From an uncultured Prevotellaceae bacterium (GTDB taxonomy: Bacteria; Bacteroidota; Bacteroidia; Bacteroidales; Bacteroidaceae): 64,000 nucleotides of DNA. The translations under genes were made by a program, and so were the position numbers. The stretch covers positions 1-64,000 of the forward strand of contig CACYQD010000016.1 in NCBI GenBank assembly GCA_902776475.1. The letters are read 5' to 3'. The notes under the pieces are model-generated. The model ran no database searches. It was not told the DNA's origin and saw only the letters and a program-made list of their open reading frames with translations. Below are positions 45,763 through 55,442 of this stretch, piece after piece; position 1 is the first letter of the stretch, and the number at the start of each line of letters is the position of its first letter.

Positions 45763-47238
45763 TCAGGCGCCTTTCTGGATTTTCCGAAGCAAGTCAACTT
45801 TTCCCTCGTCAATCAGTTTGAGAATCAATTCACCGAAGAGCGTGTTCTGCCATGCGAACCAGGAACGGGTGTATTTGGCTGCGTTGTCCTTATGGAATGA
45901 CTCATGCATGAAACCTGTTCCGTTGTCGGTATCGACAAGCATCTGCAGGCATTGGATGATTTCATTGTCATCCTGACTGGTGAATGCCCTCATCATGATT
46001 GACATCGGCCATACCATATCGTGACCGATATGCGGGCCGCCGATACCCTCACCCTGCTTACCACGGAAGAAATAAGGATTGTCCTCACTCCAGACAAAGC
46101 GCCGGGTATTCTGATAGACGGGGTCGTTGACATCTACATCGCCCAGATAGGCCATGGCCAGCAAACTGGGCACATTGGCATCGTCCATCAGCAGTTGGTT
46201 GCCAAATCCGTCCACCTCAAAGGCATAGATCCTGCCATATTTCGGATGGTTGTGGATGGCATATTTCCGCAGCGCCGTCTCCACCTCATCAGCCAACTTG
46301 GAAAATTGCACAGCCGAAGCGGCATCATGGTTGACTGTTGTCAAAATCTCAGCGATTTTCCGCAGAGAGGTGACGGCGAAGAAATTGGAAGGGACGAGAT
46401 AGAGGAAGACGGTGGCATCGTCGGACGGACGAAACACAGAGGCTATCAGTCCCACAGGTTTGACCGGGTTGCCATATCCATCGTTGCACACCGTGTCGTA
46501 TTGTCTTTCGGTTTTGCGCATGAAGCGATAAGGGCCCTTGTTCTCCTTGCGCTGCTGCTCACGGAACGTCTTTAGAATCTTGTCCACAGCCTCGCGCCAA
46601 AGGTCACCGAAAATCGACGCATCGCCGGTCACCTGCCAGTAATAATAGGCCAACCGGATGGGATAGCACAGCGAGTCAATCTCATATTTCCGCTCGTGCA
46701 AATTGGGGTTCATGTCCGTATAGTCCGACATCCATTCGCTGCCGGTAGGTCCGAAGTTGAAGGCATTGGCGTAGGGATCCAGACAGATGCACTTCAATTG
46801 ACGCAGGATGGTTCCCCTGACCATGCGCCGTATCTTCTCGTCATTTTTAGCAAACTGCACATAAGGCCATACCTGTGCACCTGAATCGCGCAGCCACATG
46901 GCGTGAATGTCGCCCGTATATACAAATGTGTCATCATCGCCCTCCTCTGTTTGGCTGTAGTGCACGGTCGTGTCGAGCGTATTGGGGAAGCAGTTCTCAA
47001 ACATCCACGCCAGATAGGGGGCATCCTTGAGCAGTTTTTTCACTTCCTTGATTTTCTTCTCGATGGCATCTGAGGTAAACAGGCGTTCCTCCAAAACCGG
47101 CCGGCGAGTCACCCTGATATTGTCGGCAGGTGCTGCAATCAACTCCGCGAACGATTTTTGTTGTGAACTGTCTTGAGCACAGACATGACCGGCCATGCAC
47201 ATCAGCATAGTCCAAAGAATACAGATTTGCTTTTTCAT
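45763..47238 (-). CDS. Exported glycoside hydrolase family 125 (exo-alpha-1,6-mannosidase type)
   Basis: Encodes 491 aa from ATG 47238, with a signal peptide ending in GHVCAQ; a longer in-frame reading to 47361 is rejected because the promoter lies at 47278. GH125 is an (alpha/alpha)6 inverting enzyme that trims alpha-1,6-mannose. Family blocks visible: TFVYTGDIHAMWLRDSGAQVWPY, NFGPTGSEWMSDYTDMNP, ERKYEIDSLCYPIRLAYYYW, FEVDGFGNQLLMDDANVPSL and GIGGPHIGHDMVWPMSIMM. The divergent neighbour encodes another exported enzyme. No GH92 or GH76 partner is in the window. Confidence 0.93.
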   Translation of the reverse strand: MKKQICILWTMLMCMAGHVCAQDSSQQKSFAELIAAPADNIRVTRRPVLEERLFTSDAIEKKIKEVKKLLKDAPYLAWMFENCFPNTLDTTVHYSQTEEGDDDTFVYTGDIHAMWLRDSGAQVWPYVQFAKNDEKIRRMVRGTILRQLKCICLDPYANAFNFGPTGSEWMSDYTDMNPNLHERKYEIDSLCYPIRLAYYYWQVTGDASIFGDLWREAVDKILKTFREQQRKENKGPYRFMRKTERQYDTVCNDGYGNPVKPVGLIASVFRPSDDATVFLYLVPSNFFAVTSLRKIAEILTTVNHDAASAVQFSKLADEVETALRKYAIHNHPKYGRIYAFEVDGFGNQLLMDDANVPSLLAMAYLGDVDVNDPVYQNTRRFVWSEDNPYFFRGKQGEGIGGPHIGHDMVWPMSIMMRAFTSQDDNEIIQCLQMLVDTDNGTGFMHESFHKDNAAKYTRSWFAWQNTLFGELILKLIDEGKVDLLRKIQKGA

Positions 47239-47277
47239 TGTTATGATAGGTTTAATCCATTTCGGCATTTTCTTGTG

Positions 47278-47285
47278 CAAATATA
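47278..47285 (-). promoter_or_regulatory. -7 box for the GH125 gene
   Basis: Minus-strand TATATTTG fits the consensus and lies 40 bases before the start codon at 47238. A -33 match at normal spacing was not found. Confidence 0.6.
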
Positions 47286-47452
47286 GGAAAAACATTTGAC
47301 AACACTGCACATTATGTATCCTAAAAGTAGAAAACGACAACAAAAACACATGGACGGACAATGAGCGGGAACTTTTTTCGTTGAAGTGTTGGAGGTTTTG
47401 TCAAAAAGCCTTACCTTTACAACATAGAAACAAACAAAAGACAATAAAGGCG

Positions 47453-49960
47453 ATGAAAAAGCTATTGCTGATTTTTGCTGTGTTCTTCGGCGTTTTGGCC
47501 ATCGAGGCCCAGACACCCGACATGTTCCGTCCCTATCAGCCCACCGACCTGCGTGTGCCGTCGGTGCCATTGGTGGTCAACGACCCCTATTTTTCCATCT
47601 GGTCTCCCTACGACAAGTTGAATGATGGCGTCACCCGGCATTGGACAAACGATGAGAAACCCCTCCAAGGGTGGTTGCGCGTTGACGGAGCGACCTACTG
47701 TTTCATGGGTGCGGACCTTGACGTGCTCCATGCCATTGCCCCCATGGCCGATGAAGGAGGATGGAAAGCCCGCTATTCCCGTGAAAAGCAACAGGATGGT
47801 TGGCAGAAGCCCGGTTTTGATGACTCGGCTTGGCGCGAGGGCATGGCCGCCTTCGGCTCGCCCGACCTCAACTACATACGCACGGAATGGCGTGAGGAGC
47901 ACAGCGACCTCTATGTGCGCCGCACCATTGACGTGACGGCCGCCGACCTGGAGGAAGACCTCCTCATCATCTATTCCCATGATGACGTGTTTGAGCTGTT
48001 TATCAACGGCACCAAGGTGGCCGATACGGGAGAGACCTGGCGCGAGGGCATCCACCTGCCCCTGGACGGCCAGATGAAAAAACTGCTGAAACCCGGCAAG
48101 AACATCATCGCCGCCCACTGCCACAACACCACTGGCGGCGCCTACACCGACTTCGGTCTCTATAAGAATATGAAATCGAAGACCGGCAACGTGGAGCAAG
48201 CCCGGCAAAAGAGCGTCAGCGTGCTGGCCACCAACACCTATTACACATTTGCCTGCGGTCCTATGGAACTCGATGTCGTGTTCACGGCGCCCATGCTCAT
48301 GGATGACTATGACCTGTTGTCGGCTCCCGTGAACTACATCTCCTATCAGGTGCGGTCCACCGACGGCCGGCCACATGATGCCCAACTGCTGCTGAGCACC
48401 TCTTCCCTGCTTGCCGTCAACAAACCCGCACAACCCAACGTGACAACGATAGAGACACACAACGGCACACAGTATCTGAAGTCGGGCACAGTGGAACAGG
48501 CCATCCTGGCCAAGACCGGCGACGGCATCTGCATCGACTGGGGGTATCTCTACTTGCCAGCCATCAATGGCGAGGTGTGCATCACCGACATTGAACAACT
48601 GAAAAACACCTTCACCTCCACAGGTCGGTTGCCCGAGGGCAAGCAGCGTGTGGTGGCACAGAAGGCCAATGAGGCACCTGTCCTCGCCTACCGCCATGAC
48701 TTCGGCAACGTGAGCCAAGCATCCTCCTTCGCGATGATCGGCTATGATGAGATCTGGGATATCGAGTATTTCTACAAACGCTACAAAGGTTATTGGGCCC
48801 ATGAGGGCAGTGTGAGCATTTTTGACTTGTTCAACCGTATGGGCCGCGAATACACCGGCATCATGAAGCGCTGCCGTGCCCTTGACAAAACGATTTATGA
48901 CGACGGTCTCCAAGCCGGCGACAAGTCATACGCCGAACTGCTGTCGGCCTGTTACCGCCATTGCATCGCCGCCCACAAACTGTTCCGCGATGATGAGGGC
49001 AACCTGCTCTTCTTCTCCAAGGAGAACAACAGCAACGGATGCGTGAATACCGTTGACCTCACCTATCCCGAATCCCCGCTCTTCCTGGTTTACAACCCAG
49101 AACTGCAAAAGGCCATGATGACCAGCATTTTCGAATACAGCTATACCGGGCGATGGCAGAAGCCGTTCGCCGCCCACGACCTGGGACAATATCCCAAGGC
49201 CAACCATCAGGTCTATGGCGGCGACATGCCCCTGGAGGAAGCCGGCAATATGCTCACCCTTGCCGCCATGATCTGCAAGATTGACGGCAACACCAATTAC
49301 GTGGACAAATACTGGGAAATCATCACCACCTGGGCCAACTATCTCTCGGAGAACGGCCAGGATCCCTCCAACCAGTTGTGCACAGACGATTTCGCCGGGC
49401 ATTGGGCACACAACGCCAACCTCTCGGTGAAAGCCATCATGGGTGTGGCCGGATATGCAGAGATGGCCCGGATGAAAGGACTGGCAAGCGTGGCCGACAA
49501 ATACATGGACCGAGCCCGCGAGATGGCGGAGAGATGGGAGAAAGATGCCAGGGAAGGCGACCATTACCGTCTGGCCTTCGACCGTCCCGACACCTGGAGC
49601 CAGAAATACAACATGATATGGGACAAGTTGTGGCAGACCCACCTCTTCCCCAACAACGCCATGGACGTGGAGGTGAAATACTATCTCACCAAGCAAAACA
49701 AATATGGTCTGCCCCTTGACATCCGCCGCGACTACACCAAGAGCGACTGGATCATGTGGACCGCCGCCATGTCGAAGGACAAAAAGACCTTCCTGAAATT
49801 CGTCGAGCCGCTTTATGCCTACATGAACGAGACCAAGAGCCGTGTGCCAACGAGCGACTGGTATGACACGAAAACCGCAGACATGATAGGGTTCAAGGCC
49901 CGCAGCGTGGTGGGAGGCCACTGGATGCGCGTGCTGGTAGAGAAATGGCGTCAGCAATGA
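47453..49960 (+). CDS. Exported glutaminase-like multidomain protein (DUF4965/DUF5127 group)
   Basis: Encodes 835 aa from ATG 47453; upstream in-frame sequence to 47381 lacks signal-peptide character. Signal peptide about 1-19. The N-terminus (FRPYQPTDLRVPSVPLVVNDPYFSIWS) and the late blocks (YFYKRYKGYWA, TVDLTYPESPLFLVYN, AAMICKIDG, CTDDFAGHWAHNANLSVKA, MWTAAMSKDKKTFLKF) match the family related to fungal glutaminase A. Residues about 105-245 contain an inserted jelly-roll resembling the GH2 sugar-binding domain (WQKPGFDDSAWREG, FELFINGTKV). True activity is uncertain: the family name comes from homology and the last domains look like an alpha/alpha barrel of glycosidases. Divergent from GH125. 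Confidence 0.8.
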   Translation: MKKLLLIFAVFFGVLAIEAQTPDMFRPYQPTDLRVPSVPLVVNDPYFSIWSPYDKLNDGVTRHWTNDEKPLQGWLRVDGATYCFMGADLDVLHAIAPMADEGGWKARYSREKQQDGWQKPGFDDSAWREGMAAFGSPDLNYIRTEWREEHSDLYVRRTIDVTAADLEEDLLIIYSHDDVFELFINGTKVADTGETWREGIHLPLDGQMKKLLKPGKNIIAAHCHNTTGGAYTDFGLYKNMKSKTGNVEQARQKSVSVLATNTYYTFACGPMELDVVFTAPMLMDDYDLLSAPVNYISYQVRSTDGRPHDAQLLLSTSSLLAVNKPAQPNVTTIETHNGTQYLKSGTVEQAILAKTGDGICIDWGYLYLPAINGEVCITDIEQLKNTFTSTGRLPEGKQRVVAQKANEAPVLAYRHDFGNVSQASSFAMIGYDEIWDIEYFYKRYKGYWAHEGSVSIFDLFNRMGREYTGIMKRCRALDKTIYDDGLQAGDKSYAELLSACYRHCIAAHKLFRDDEGNLLFFSKENNSNGCVNTVDLTYPESPLFLVYNPELQKAMMTSIFEYSYTGRWQKPFAAHDLGQYPKANHQVYGGDMPLEEAGNMLTLAAMICKIDGNTNYVDKYWEIITTWANYLSENGQDPSNQLCTDDFAGHWAHNANLSVKAIMGVAGYAEMARMKGLASVADKYMDRAREMAERWEKDAREGDHYRLAFDRPDTWSQKYNMIWDKLWQTHLFPNNAMDVEVKYYLTKQNKYGLPLDIRRDYTKSDWIMWTAAMSKDKKTFLKFVEPLYAYMNETKSRVPTSDWYDTKTADMIGFKARSVVGGHWMRVLVEKWRQQ

Positions 49961-50002
49961 CCCTTCAAAGACATCAGGACGGGATATGACAAGCTGAGGT
50001 GG

Positions 50003-50030
50003 CAAAAAAAATGGGGGGCAACTCCCCCCA
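50003..50030 (-). terminator. Strong intrinsic terminator after the 50033 gene
   Basis: TGGGGGG (50012-50018) pairs with CCCCCCA (50024-50030) around the loop CAACT; on the minus strand eight to nine T residues follow directly. It starts 3 bases after the stop codon of the minus-strand gene. Confidence 0.9.
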
Positions 50031-50032
50031 CG

Positions 50033-50896
50033 CTATTCGAGGACCTTGGTGACCTCGGTGAAACTTTTGGATTCTATCGTGCTGCTGCCTTCCTTTTGGA
50101 CATAGACATGACCGGTCTCGTTGTCCACAGCCTTCACGACATAACCGGGACGGTAGGCAAAGGCCCATGAAGCCCAGACCTTGTCACCCACCTTGATTTT
50201 TTCCTTGAAGGGGATGAGACGCACATCGGCCTTGTCGTAGGCATCAATCTTGCTGCCGAAGCCCAGGACCAGCACCTTGTTGCCATCCTGGTGAATGAGC
50301 ATCCCTTTCTGCCAGTCATCATCTTTTCGGACGGCCACCTGTGCGCCACTTTGCCACTGTCCGTCCTTGAGGACACCAAACGAACCGGGTTTCAGCGACT
50401 CGCCCTTCCTTTTCTCCTCCAGTTTGGGACTTTCCGGATTATCAGGCCAAGTCAGGTCAAAATAGCAAACCTTTGGTTCCTGTGGCTTGCTGTCATCAAC
50501 TACTATAGCCCTTTGCAGTCCACTGCCTTTCTGCCACCATGTGAGCACCACGTCGCCTTTCTTGGCCTTGGCTTCCTTGGGCAGCGGTATGATGAGCGAG
50601 TTGGGCATTTCCACCTCTTTGCCATAGTTGTTGAGGATCGTTTTTTCCTCGCCCACCTCCTTTATGGTCGTATCATAGAAGATAAGCACTGCTTTGTGCA
50701 ACGGTTCCTTCTTCTCCACCGAACCGGGATAGTAGGTGAAAGGACTTAGAACGGTCTGGCCCGCCTCCATCTTTTGTTTCACAGTTTGAGGGAAATCCCA
50801 TGGCCAGGGGTTGTAGTCATCACCTTGGGAAAAAACCGGCATCACAATGGCCCACGCCATGAGGCAAATCATTGTTCTAAACATTTTGATCTTCAT
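50033..50896 (-). CDS. Exported protein of unknown function
   Basis: Encodes 287 aa from ATG 50896, giving a signal peptide that ends in MPVFSQ. The mature part is hydrophilic and beta-rich, with a repeated pattern of short SH3- or tudor-like units (GDVVLTWWQKGSGLQRAIVVDD, VGDKVWASWAFAYRPGYVVKAVDN), each with a W/F core and a D/N turn. I do not recognise a family and propose no function. An extension to 50941 is possible but weakens the signal peptide. It stands between a convergent exported enzyme gene and a phosphatase gene read in the same direction. Confidence 0.75.
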   Translation of the reverse strand: MKIKMFRTMICLMAWAIVMPVFSQGDDYNPWPWDFPQTVKQKMEAGQTVLSPFTYYPGSVEKKEPLHKAVLIFYDTTIKEVGEEKTILNNYGKEVEMPNSLIIPLPKEAKAKKGDVVLTWWQKGSGLQRAIVVDDSKPQEPKVCYFDLTWPDNPESPKLEEKRKGESLKPGSFGVLKDGQWQSGAQVAVRKDDDWQKGMLIHQDGNKVLVLGFGSKIDAYDKADVRLIPFKEKIKVGDKVWASWAFAYRPGYVVKAVDNETGHVYVQKEGSSTIESKSFTEVTKVLE

Positions 50897-51015
50897 TTCT
50901 TTATTGTTTATGAGGTTTCGTAATTCTGTCAAATCCATCATCCATCAGCGGGAATGGCATAGCTTGCTGTCGGAGCTACCGCTGCACGAATGAAGTGCCA
51001 TAAGATATCAGCAAC

Positions 51016-52317
51016 TCATTGCTCCTTACACTTGATGTTTGCCTTGCTGAGCATGTTGCGGTAATAGGCCGACACATCCTTCCAATGATAGAAGGGGTAG
51101 CAGTCGGTCTCGATAGGAACGGAGGTTTCATTCTCATTCATCAGAAACTTCACCAGAATATCGTCAGACCCTGGTTTGCGGAAGAAGATGAGCTGCACGT
51201 TTCCGGCCATGGGAATGAGCCTGAACAATGCAAATGTGTGGTGCAGGTTCTCCATGTCATCAGTAGCATTGACTGCCTCTTTGACGCCCAGAATGTAAGA
51301 GAATGGCAGCAGAACGCTGTCATGGCCGAAACGCAGCCGAACTTGCTTCTCTCCTGATGCAATCAGCTGATCGGCCTCGTCGAGGACGTTTCTCAGCAAA
51401 GGGTAGATGGCATAGTAATTGGGACGTGAGCCAGGCATCAGTCCTTCCCACAAACACCAGCTGGCATTGTAAACATAAAAGCCGTCAATCAGTTCATCTT
51501 CTGTGAACAGGTCGTTGAACGAGATTTCCAATTCCGGGAGGCAGTGCATGTTGGATGCGATGTTCCACAAGCCGTCGGCAAACTTATAGCCATCAATAAA
51601 ATCCGCCACCAATTTCGGATCTTTGAACAACAGGTCTATCTGGTGGCGTCCGTTCAGTTTCTCGTGTCTGAACTTGTCCAGTTTGTCGTATAGATGGCCG
51701 TCGATGCCTTTTTGGGGAATATCGATGCTGTCGTTCGGAATCAAGTAGTACATGTCGTGTTCGCTGGCATCCATCGTGATGTCCAGCTGAGGATTCATGG
51801 CTTTCAGTTCCTGGCAGAAGTTGGCCATCGAGAGCATACAGCGTCTCACTGTAGAGGAGTTGGCCTTCACATCAACGGGTTGCATGAGCAGCGACGGGTA
51901 GTTGGTGGCCAGTCTGTGTGCAATGCCCTGATGCTGCAGTGCGCCCAGTCGTGTGAGGTCTCCATCCCTATGCCAGGCATTTGCTGCCGCTTTTCTGACC
52001 CGAAGCAGCACCTCCTCACCCTTGTCGGTCAGCCATCCACGAGTCTGAGCCGTATCCATTTTCCCAATCACATATTTGTAGTGACTGTCGCTGGTCATAT
52101 AACGGGCGCCATGCCTTCCATAGTGACTGACATAGAACGGCTCATACCCTTCGGGAGCCGGTGTCACGTTGCCTGAGGGATTCGGGTAGTTACAATAGTT
52201 GCCTGTTGCCAGTTCCATATGAGCAAGCAGTTCGGCCTTTGATGTCTGGGCATGAACGGGGAAAGACATCGTCCATCCCACCAAGAGACATAAGATAGTT
52301 GAATGTGTTTTTTTCAT
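51016..52317 (-). CDS. Exported histidine acid phosphatase (phytase/MINPP-like superfamily)
   Basis: Encodes 433 aa from ATG 52317 with a signal peptide ending in FPVHAQ. The reading to 52467 is rejected because the promoter at 52402-52432 lies inside it. The catalytic motif RHGAR is at residues 68-72 (nucleophile His69), and the acid-base pair is in LRFGHDSVLLP. Such branch-2 enzymes hydrolyse phosphomonoesters, including inositol phosphates in the phytase and MINPP groups; the acid motif here is HD, as in the acid-phosphatase type. Exact substrate unknown; exported. Confidence 0.88.
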   Translation of the reverse strand: MKKTHSTILCLLVGWTMSFPVHAQTSKAELLAHMELATGNYCNYPNPSGNVTPAPEGYEPFYVSHYGRHGARYMTSDSHYKYVIGKMDTAQTRGWLTDKGEEVLLRVRKAAANAWHRDGDLTRLGALQHQGIAHRLATNYPSLLMQPVDVKANSSTVRRCMLSMANFCQELKAMNPQLDITMDASEHDMYYLIPNDSIDIPQKGIDGHLYDKLDKFRHEKLNGRHQIDLLFKDPKLVADFIDGYKFADGLWNIASNMHCLPELEISFNDLFTEDELIDGFYVYNASWCLWEGLMPGSRPNYYAIYPLLRNVLDEADQLIASGEKQVRLRFGHDSVLLPFSYILGVKEAVNATDDMENLHHTFALFRLIPMAGNVQLIFFRKPGSDDILVKFLMNENETSVPIETDCYPFYHWKDVSAYYRNMLSKANIKCKEQ

Positions 52318-52401
52318 TGTTCGGAAACTGATATTTGCGCCGGTCCTGAAAGGCCGTTTGCCATGCGTCCTCCACCGGCTGATGACAGGTATATTGGTCC
52401 A

Positions 52402-52432
52402 CAAAGATATGCAAAACATTTGAAAGTGCAAA
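52402..52432 (-). promoter_or_regulatory. Consensus promoter of the histidine acid phosphatase gene
   Basis: Minus-strand TTTG (52429-52432), exactly 19 bases, TATCTTTG (52402-52409). Both elements and spacing are ideal. The leader is about 78 nt. Confidence 0.85.
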
Positions 52433-52537
52433 GAAAAATCTTGAACTTTGACCCTCATTCTTATCATTCAAAGAATAAAAAAAGAAAGGGCTTCATACAA
52501 AAGTGAGCGGCACAGGCCATATTCACAAAAAAAATAT

Positions 52538-52545
52538 TATCTTTG
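52538..52545 (+). promoter_or_regulatory. -7 box for the flavoprotein/DUF4421 pair
   Basis: TATCTTTG, 49 bases before the ATG at 52595. It rules out nothing upstream by itself, but the TTG at 52568 is less attractive than the ATG. Confidence 0.65.
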
Positions 52546-52594
52546 CAATAAGTAAGATAAACCCTTTTTGAAAACGCACCTAAACGATCATGAT

Positions 52595-53242
52595 ATGAAG
52601 ATAATATTCATCATCGACGGAGGCCCGAGAAAGAATTTCAACACAGCCTCGATGCTGCAGAAATTCGCCGAGGGCGTAAGTTCTGTAAGCGACCAGATCG
52701 AAGTGAAGACCGTACGTCTATATGGCATGGACTATAAGGGCTGCATGTCGTGCATGGCATGCAAGATCAAGGGCAAAGCATCCAATGTCTGCAAATACAA
52801 GGATGCGCTGACCCCGATTCTGGAAGAGATAGCCCAGTCGGACGGTTTGGTGATGGGCTCGCCCATATACTTCGGCGACGTGACTGGCCAGATGCGCACA
52901 TTCCTGGAACGCCTGGCATTCCCCTGGCTCTCCTACAACGACTACAGCATGACAGCTCCGAAACGGATGCCTGTGGTGCTGATGGAGACCATGAACGGAA
53001 CACCAGAACGCAACAACAGTCAAGGCTACGGTTCGATGGAATACTGCATCACAGCTGCCCTTGGTGAACCTGAGCACCTGATAGCCTACAACACCTACCA
53101 GGTGAAGAACTATGACCGTTTTGAACTTGCCAGTTTCTCCGAGGAAGCCAAGCGCCAATGGCGTGACGAACATTGGGAGCAGGACTTGCAGAAGGCTTTT
53201 GAAGCCGGAAGGCGGATGGCAGAGAAGATCCTGGCATCATGA
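52595..53242 (+). CDS. Iron-sulfur flavoprotein / NADPH-dependent FMN reductase family
   Basis: Encodes 215 aa from ATG 52595 (MKIIFIIDGGPRKNFNTASM). The flavodoxin-like fold binds FMN through this first loop and through VMGSPIYFGDVTGQMRTFLER. A Cys cluster CMSCMACKIKGKASNVC (C-x2-C-x2-C-x9-C) is the 4Fe-4S type found in iron-sulfur flavoproteins. Such proteins pass electrons between Fe-S and FMN; the partner is unknown. The stop overlaps the start of the DUF4421 gene (ATGA), a tight pairing with an envelope protein. Confidence 0.85.
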   Translation: MKIIFIIDGGPRKNFNTASMLQKFAEGVSSVSDQIEVKTVRLYGMDYKGCMSCMACKIKGKASNVCKYKDALTPILEEIAQSDGLVMGSPIYFGDVTGQMRTFLERLAFPWLSYNDYSMTAPKRMPVVLMETMNGTPERNNSQGYGSMEYCITAALGEPEHLIAYNTYQVKNYDRFELASFSEEAKRQWRDEHWEQDLQKAFEAGRRMAEKILAS

Positions 53243-54255
53243 CTTTGGCTGATCGTATGACAAGGACGGACAGGCTGCTGGCCCGAAAGATTCGGGTGGC
53301 AGCCACACTACTCGTTGTATTGAGCAACCTGGCCCTGCCCTTATCCGCACAGAACATTCTCCTGCGTATTGACAGCGTATTGTCCGCGGGTTACCACAAA
53401 GGCAACATCGACACGGCCTACATCATGCGGCCGAAGACGAAGTGGACCATCAAGGCACGGTATAACGTGTCGGGGGCGAAGGTTGAATCAGAGGGAATGG
53501 ACAATGGGCAGCATTTCAAAGCGGAATTGCTCGCCGACTACAAATCCACACTCAGCATGGGCATCAGCTATCTGGGCTTTTCTATCAGCATGGCACTCAA
53601 TCCAGCCAAACTGATGGGCAAGTACCGCGACTATGAGTTGAATATCAACTCATACGGCAAGCGTTTCGGCTGGGACTTCATCTACCAAGACGCCCGCAAC
53701 TTCACGGGATGGCATGATCATGAGGGCATGGAGCGTATCGAACTGCCTGCCGATATCCTTTCTGTAAAGACACTCAACCTAAATGCTTACTACGCCTTCA
53801 ACAGCCGTCGGTTTTCCTATCCCGCCGCATTCTCACAGAGCTATATCCAACGTCGTTCGGCCGGCAGTTTTCTTCTGGCTGCGTCAGGAATGGGCCAACA
53901 CGCCAAACTCGACTGGGAACAGAAGATGGACCTGAAGATGACCAATATCGGTATCGGTGCCGGCTATGGTTACAACTACGTGCCCGCTCAGGGCTGGCTG
54001 CTGCACATCTCTGCCCTGCCGACCATCATCGTTTACAGCAACACATCGATGACCTTCGGCGATGACCGCATACCCCTGCACTATCACTTTCCCGAGGCCA
54101 TCATCACCGGTCGTGGGGCTGCAGTTCGCCAATCTGGCAATATTTTTTACGGTCTATCGATGGTTTACAACTTCACCAATATTGGCAAAGAGGAAAGTTT
54201 TACCATACATAACCAAAAATGGCGGATGCGCGCCTTCTTCGGCTTACGCCTATAG
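53239..54255 (+). CDS. DUF4421 outer-membrane-type protein
   Basis: Encodes 338 aa. A hydrophobic segment ending LPLSAQ serves as a signal peptide, preceded by a charged stretch. The mature part consists of amphipathic strands with aromatic girdles, such as YLGFSISMALNP, NLNAYYAFNSRRFSYPAAFSQS, AGYGYNYVP and YGLSMVYNFTN, and ends with FFGLRL, a beta-barrel-like C-terminal Leu. This matches DUF4421, a Bacteroidota family of unknown role. It overlaps the flavoprotein gene by 4 bases. Confidence 0.85.
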   Translation: MTLADRMTRTDRLLARKIRVAATLLVVLSNLALPLSAQNILLRIDSVLSAGYHKGNIDTAYIMRPKTKWTIKARYNVSGAKVESEGMDNGQHFKAELLADYKSTLSMGISYLGFSISMALNPAKLMGKYRDYELNINSYGKRFGWDFIYQDARNFTGWHDHEGMERIELPADILSVKTLNLNAYYAFNSRRFSYPAAFSQSYIQRRSAGSFLLAASGMGQHAKLDWEQKMDLKMTNIGIGAGYGYNYVPAQGWLLHISALPTIIVYSNTSMTFGDDRIPLHYHFPEAIITGRGAAVRQSGNIFYGLSMVYNFTNIGKEESFTIHNQKWRMRAFFGLRL

Positions 54256-54333
54256 TATCCTGGATGTCAGTTCTTATCATCATACTGCCATCCAACTATC
54301 TTCTCCATCTGGAACCTTGAGGAAGAAGTTTCC

Positions 54334-55179
54334 TCATCGCTTGACGAATCCTTTGGCTTTCAACCATAGTATCAGCTGATGGCTCCATGACTCAGTTGTG
54401 GTCTCCCCAGTCTCCGGCATCAACTCATAAGGTCCCTTGCCATCGCCATAGATGTGGATTTCTGCATTGCCTCCCGCTCTCTTCCACTCCATAAAAAGGG
54501 CGACGAGGCCAGCCGCCACGTTCGGATGATCCGCACGAGTCATAATCAGCAAGGGCGGCGCATCGGCCGGTACGGTGACGGGCATCAGGGATGGACCGAA
54601 ATTGGTGCATAGGAAGTCGGGGCGCTCCATGCCTTCCGCCGACATCGCAGCGGCAATGGCTACGCCACCGCCAGCCGAGAAGCCCAAGAAGCCGATTCTG
54701 TCTTTCCTCAAATGCCACTCATCCGCATGCTCCCTGACCATGCGGATGGCCGCTTTTGCATCCAGTGCTGCCAGTTGGATAATCGAGTCGCCCTCAGCTG
54801 TATGCATCGGGTTGGCATCAGCCTTCGGGAAATGATCGGGATGAGTCACATCAACCATTGGTGGCATCGTCATCCCTTGAGGCATCTTACCCTGCGATTT
54901 GTAGAGATGGTAGCGCAACCCTACGGCAGCAATGCCATGCCCATTGAGAAATGCCGCCATCCTCTCCACATCGCTTTCCCACGACAGCCATCTCATGGCA
55001 CCACCCGGGCACAGCACGATGGCGCATCCATTGGCCAGTTCCTCCTTTGGCAAATACACCTCGATCATGGGGCTGTCTTTCTCCTCATCCGAACGGTCAC
55101 CCGTGGAGAGGTAAAGGCGTGTCTGGGCTGACAACGTTATAGCCACGGACAACAAGCACAACAATGAGAATCCCTTCAT
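54334..55179 (-). CDS. Exported alpha/beta-hydrolase (acetyl-esterase type)
   Basis: Encodes 281 aa with a signal peptide of about 18 residues (LLCLLSVAITLSAQ). The nucleophile elbow GFSAGGG puts the catalytic Ser at residue 168. CPGGAMRWLSW is the oxyanion HGG-like region, TRADHP holds the likely Asp, and SHQLILWLKAKG the His. This resembles the bacterial esterases that de-esterify plant polysaccharides or xylan acetates (BD-FAE group). Substrate is inferred from the pectin theme only. The gene has no clear promoter near its start. Confidence 0.85.
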   Translation of the reverse strand: MKGFSLLCLLSVAITLSAQTRLYLSTGDRSDEEKDSPMIEVYLPKEELANGCAIVLCPGGAMRWLSWESDVERMAAFLNGHGIAAVGLRYHLYKSQGKMPQGMTMPPMVDVTHPDHFPKADANPMHTAEGDSIIQLAALDAKAAIRMVREHADEWHLRKDRIGFLGFSAGGGVAIAAAMSAEGMERPDFLCTNFGPSLMPVTVPADAPPLLIMTRADHPNVAAGLVALFMEWKRAGGNAEIHIYGDGKGPYELMPETGETTTESWSHQLILWLKAKGFVKR

Positions 55180-55199
55180 ATCCTTATTCTATATGGGTG

Positions 55200-55220
55200 A
55201 AAAAACGGAAGCCTTCTTCC
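55200..55220 (-). terminator. Weak hairpin with T-run
   Basis: Minus-strand GGAAG/CTTCC (55216-55220 with 55207-55211), 4-nt loop, followed by GTTTTT. The 5-bp stem is short. It lies 220 bases after the DIP1984 stop and just before the esterase start, so it could be a terminator or an attenuator. The rest of 55221-55442 shows nothing clear. Confidence 0.3.
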
Positions 55221-55442
55221 AAAACTCAGTATTGATATTTTCTAAAGGGGTATCCGACATTCATAGTCAACCAGGCGGTAATGCAAAGTGCAGCTTGAAA
55301 CATACATTCGAATGCTACCGTGCTGAGCCTGCGCCGTAAAATGAGTAAATAGGGTGCTGCCGGCTCCGGACAACCAGATTGATATCTGATCAATTTCGAG
55401 TTTTTTTGGTTCGCCCTATCAATGCGGATACCCCAAATTTGC

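Noticed and set aside
47462-48913. Long antisense frame (483 codons) opposite the glutaminase-like gene
   Set aside because: No recognisable domain and composition rich in Val, Gly and His, typical of antisense shadows; the plus-strand protein is well supported.
48926-50005. Antisense frame of 359 codons
   Set aside because: Shadow of the 3' half of the glutaminase-like gene.
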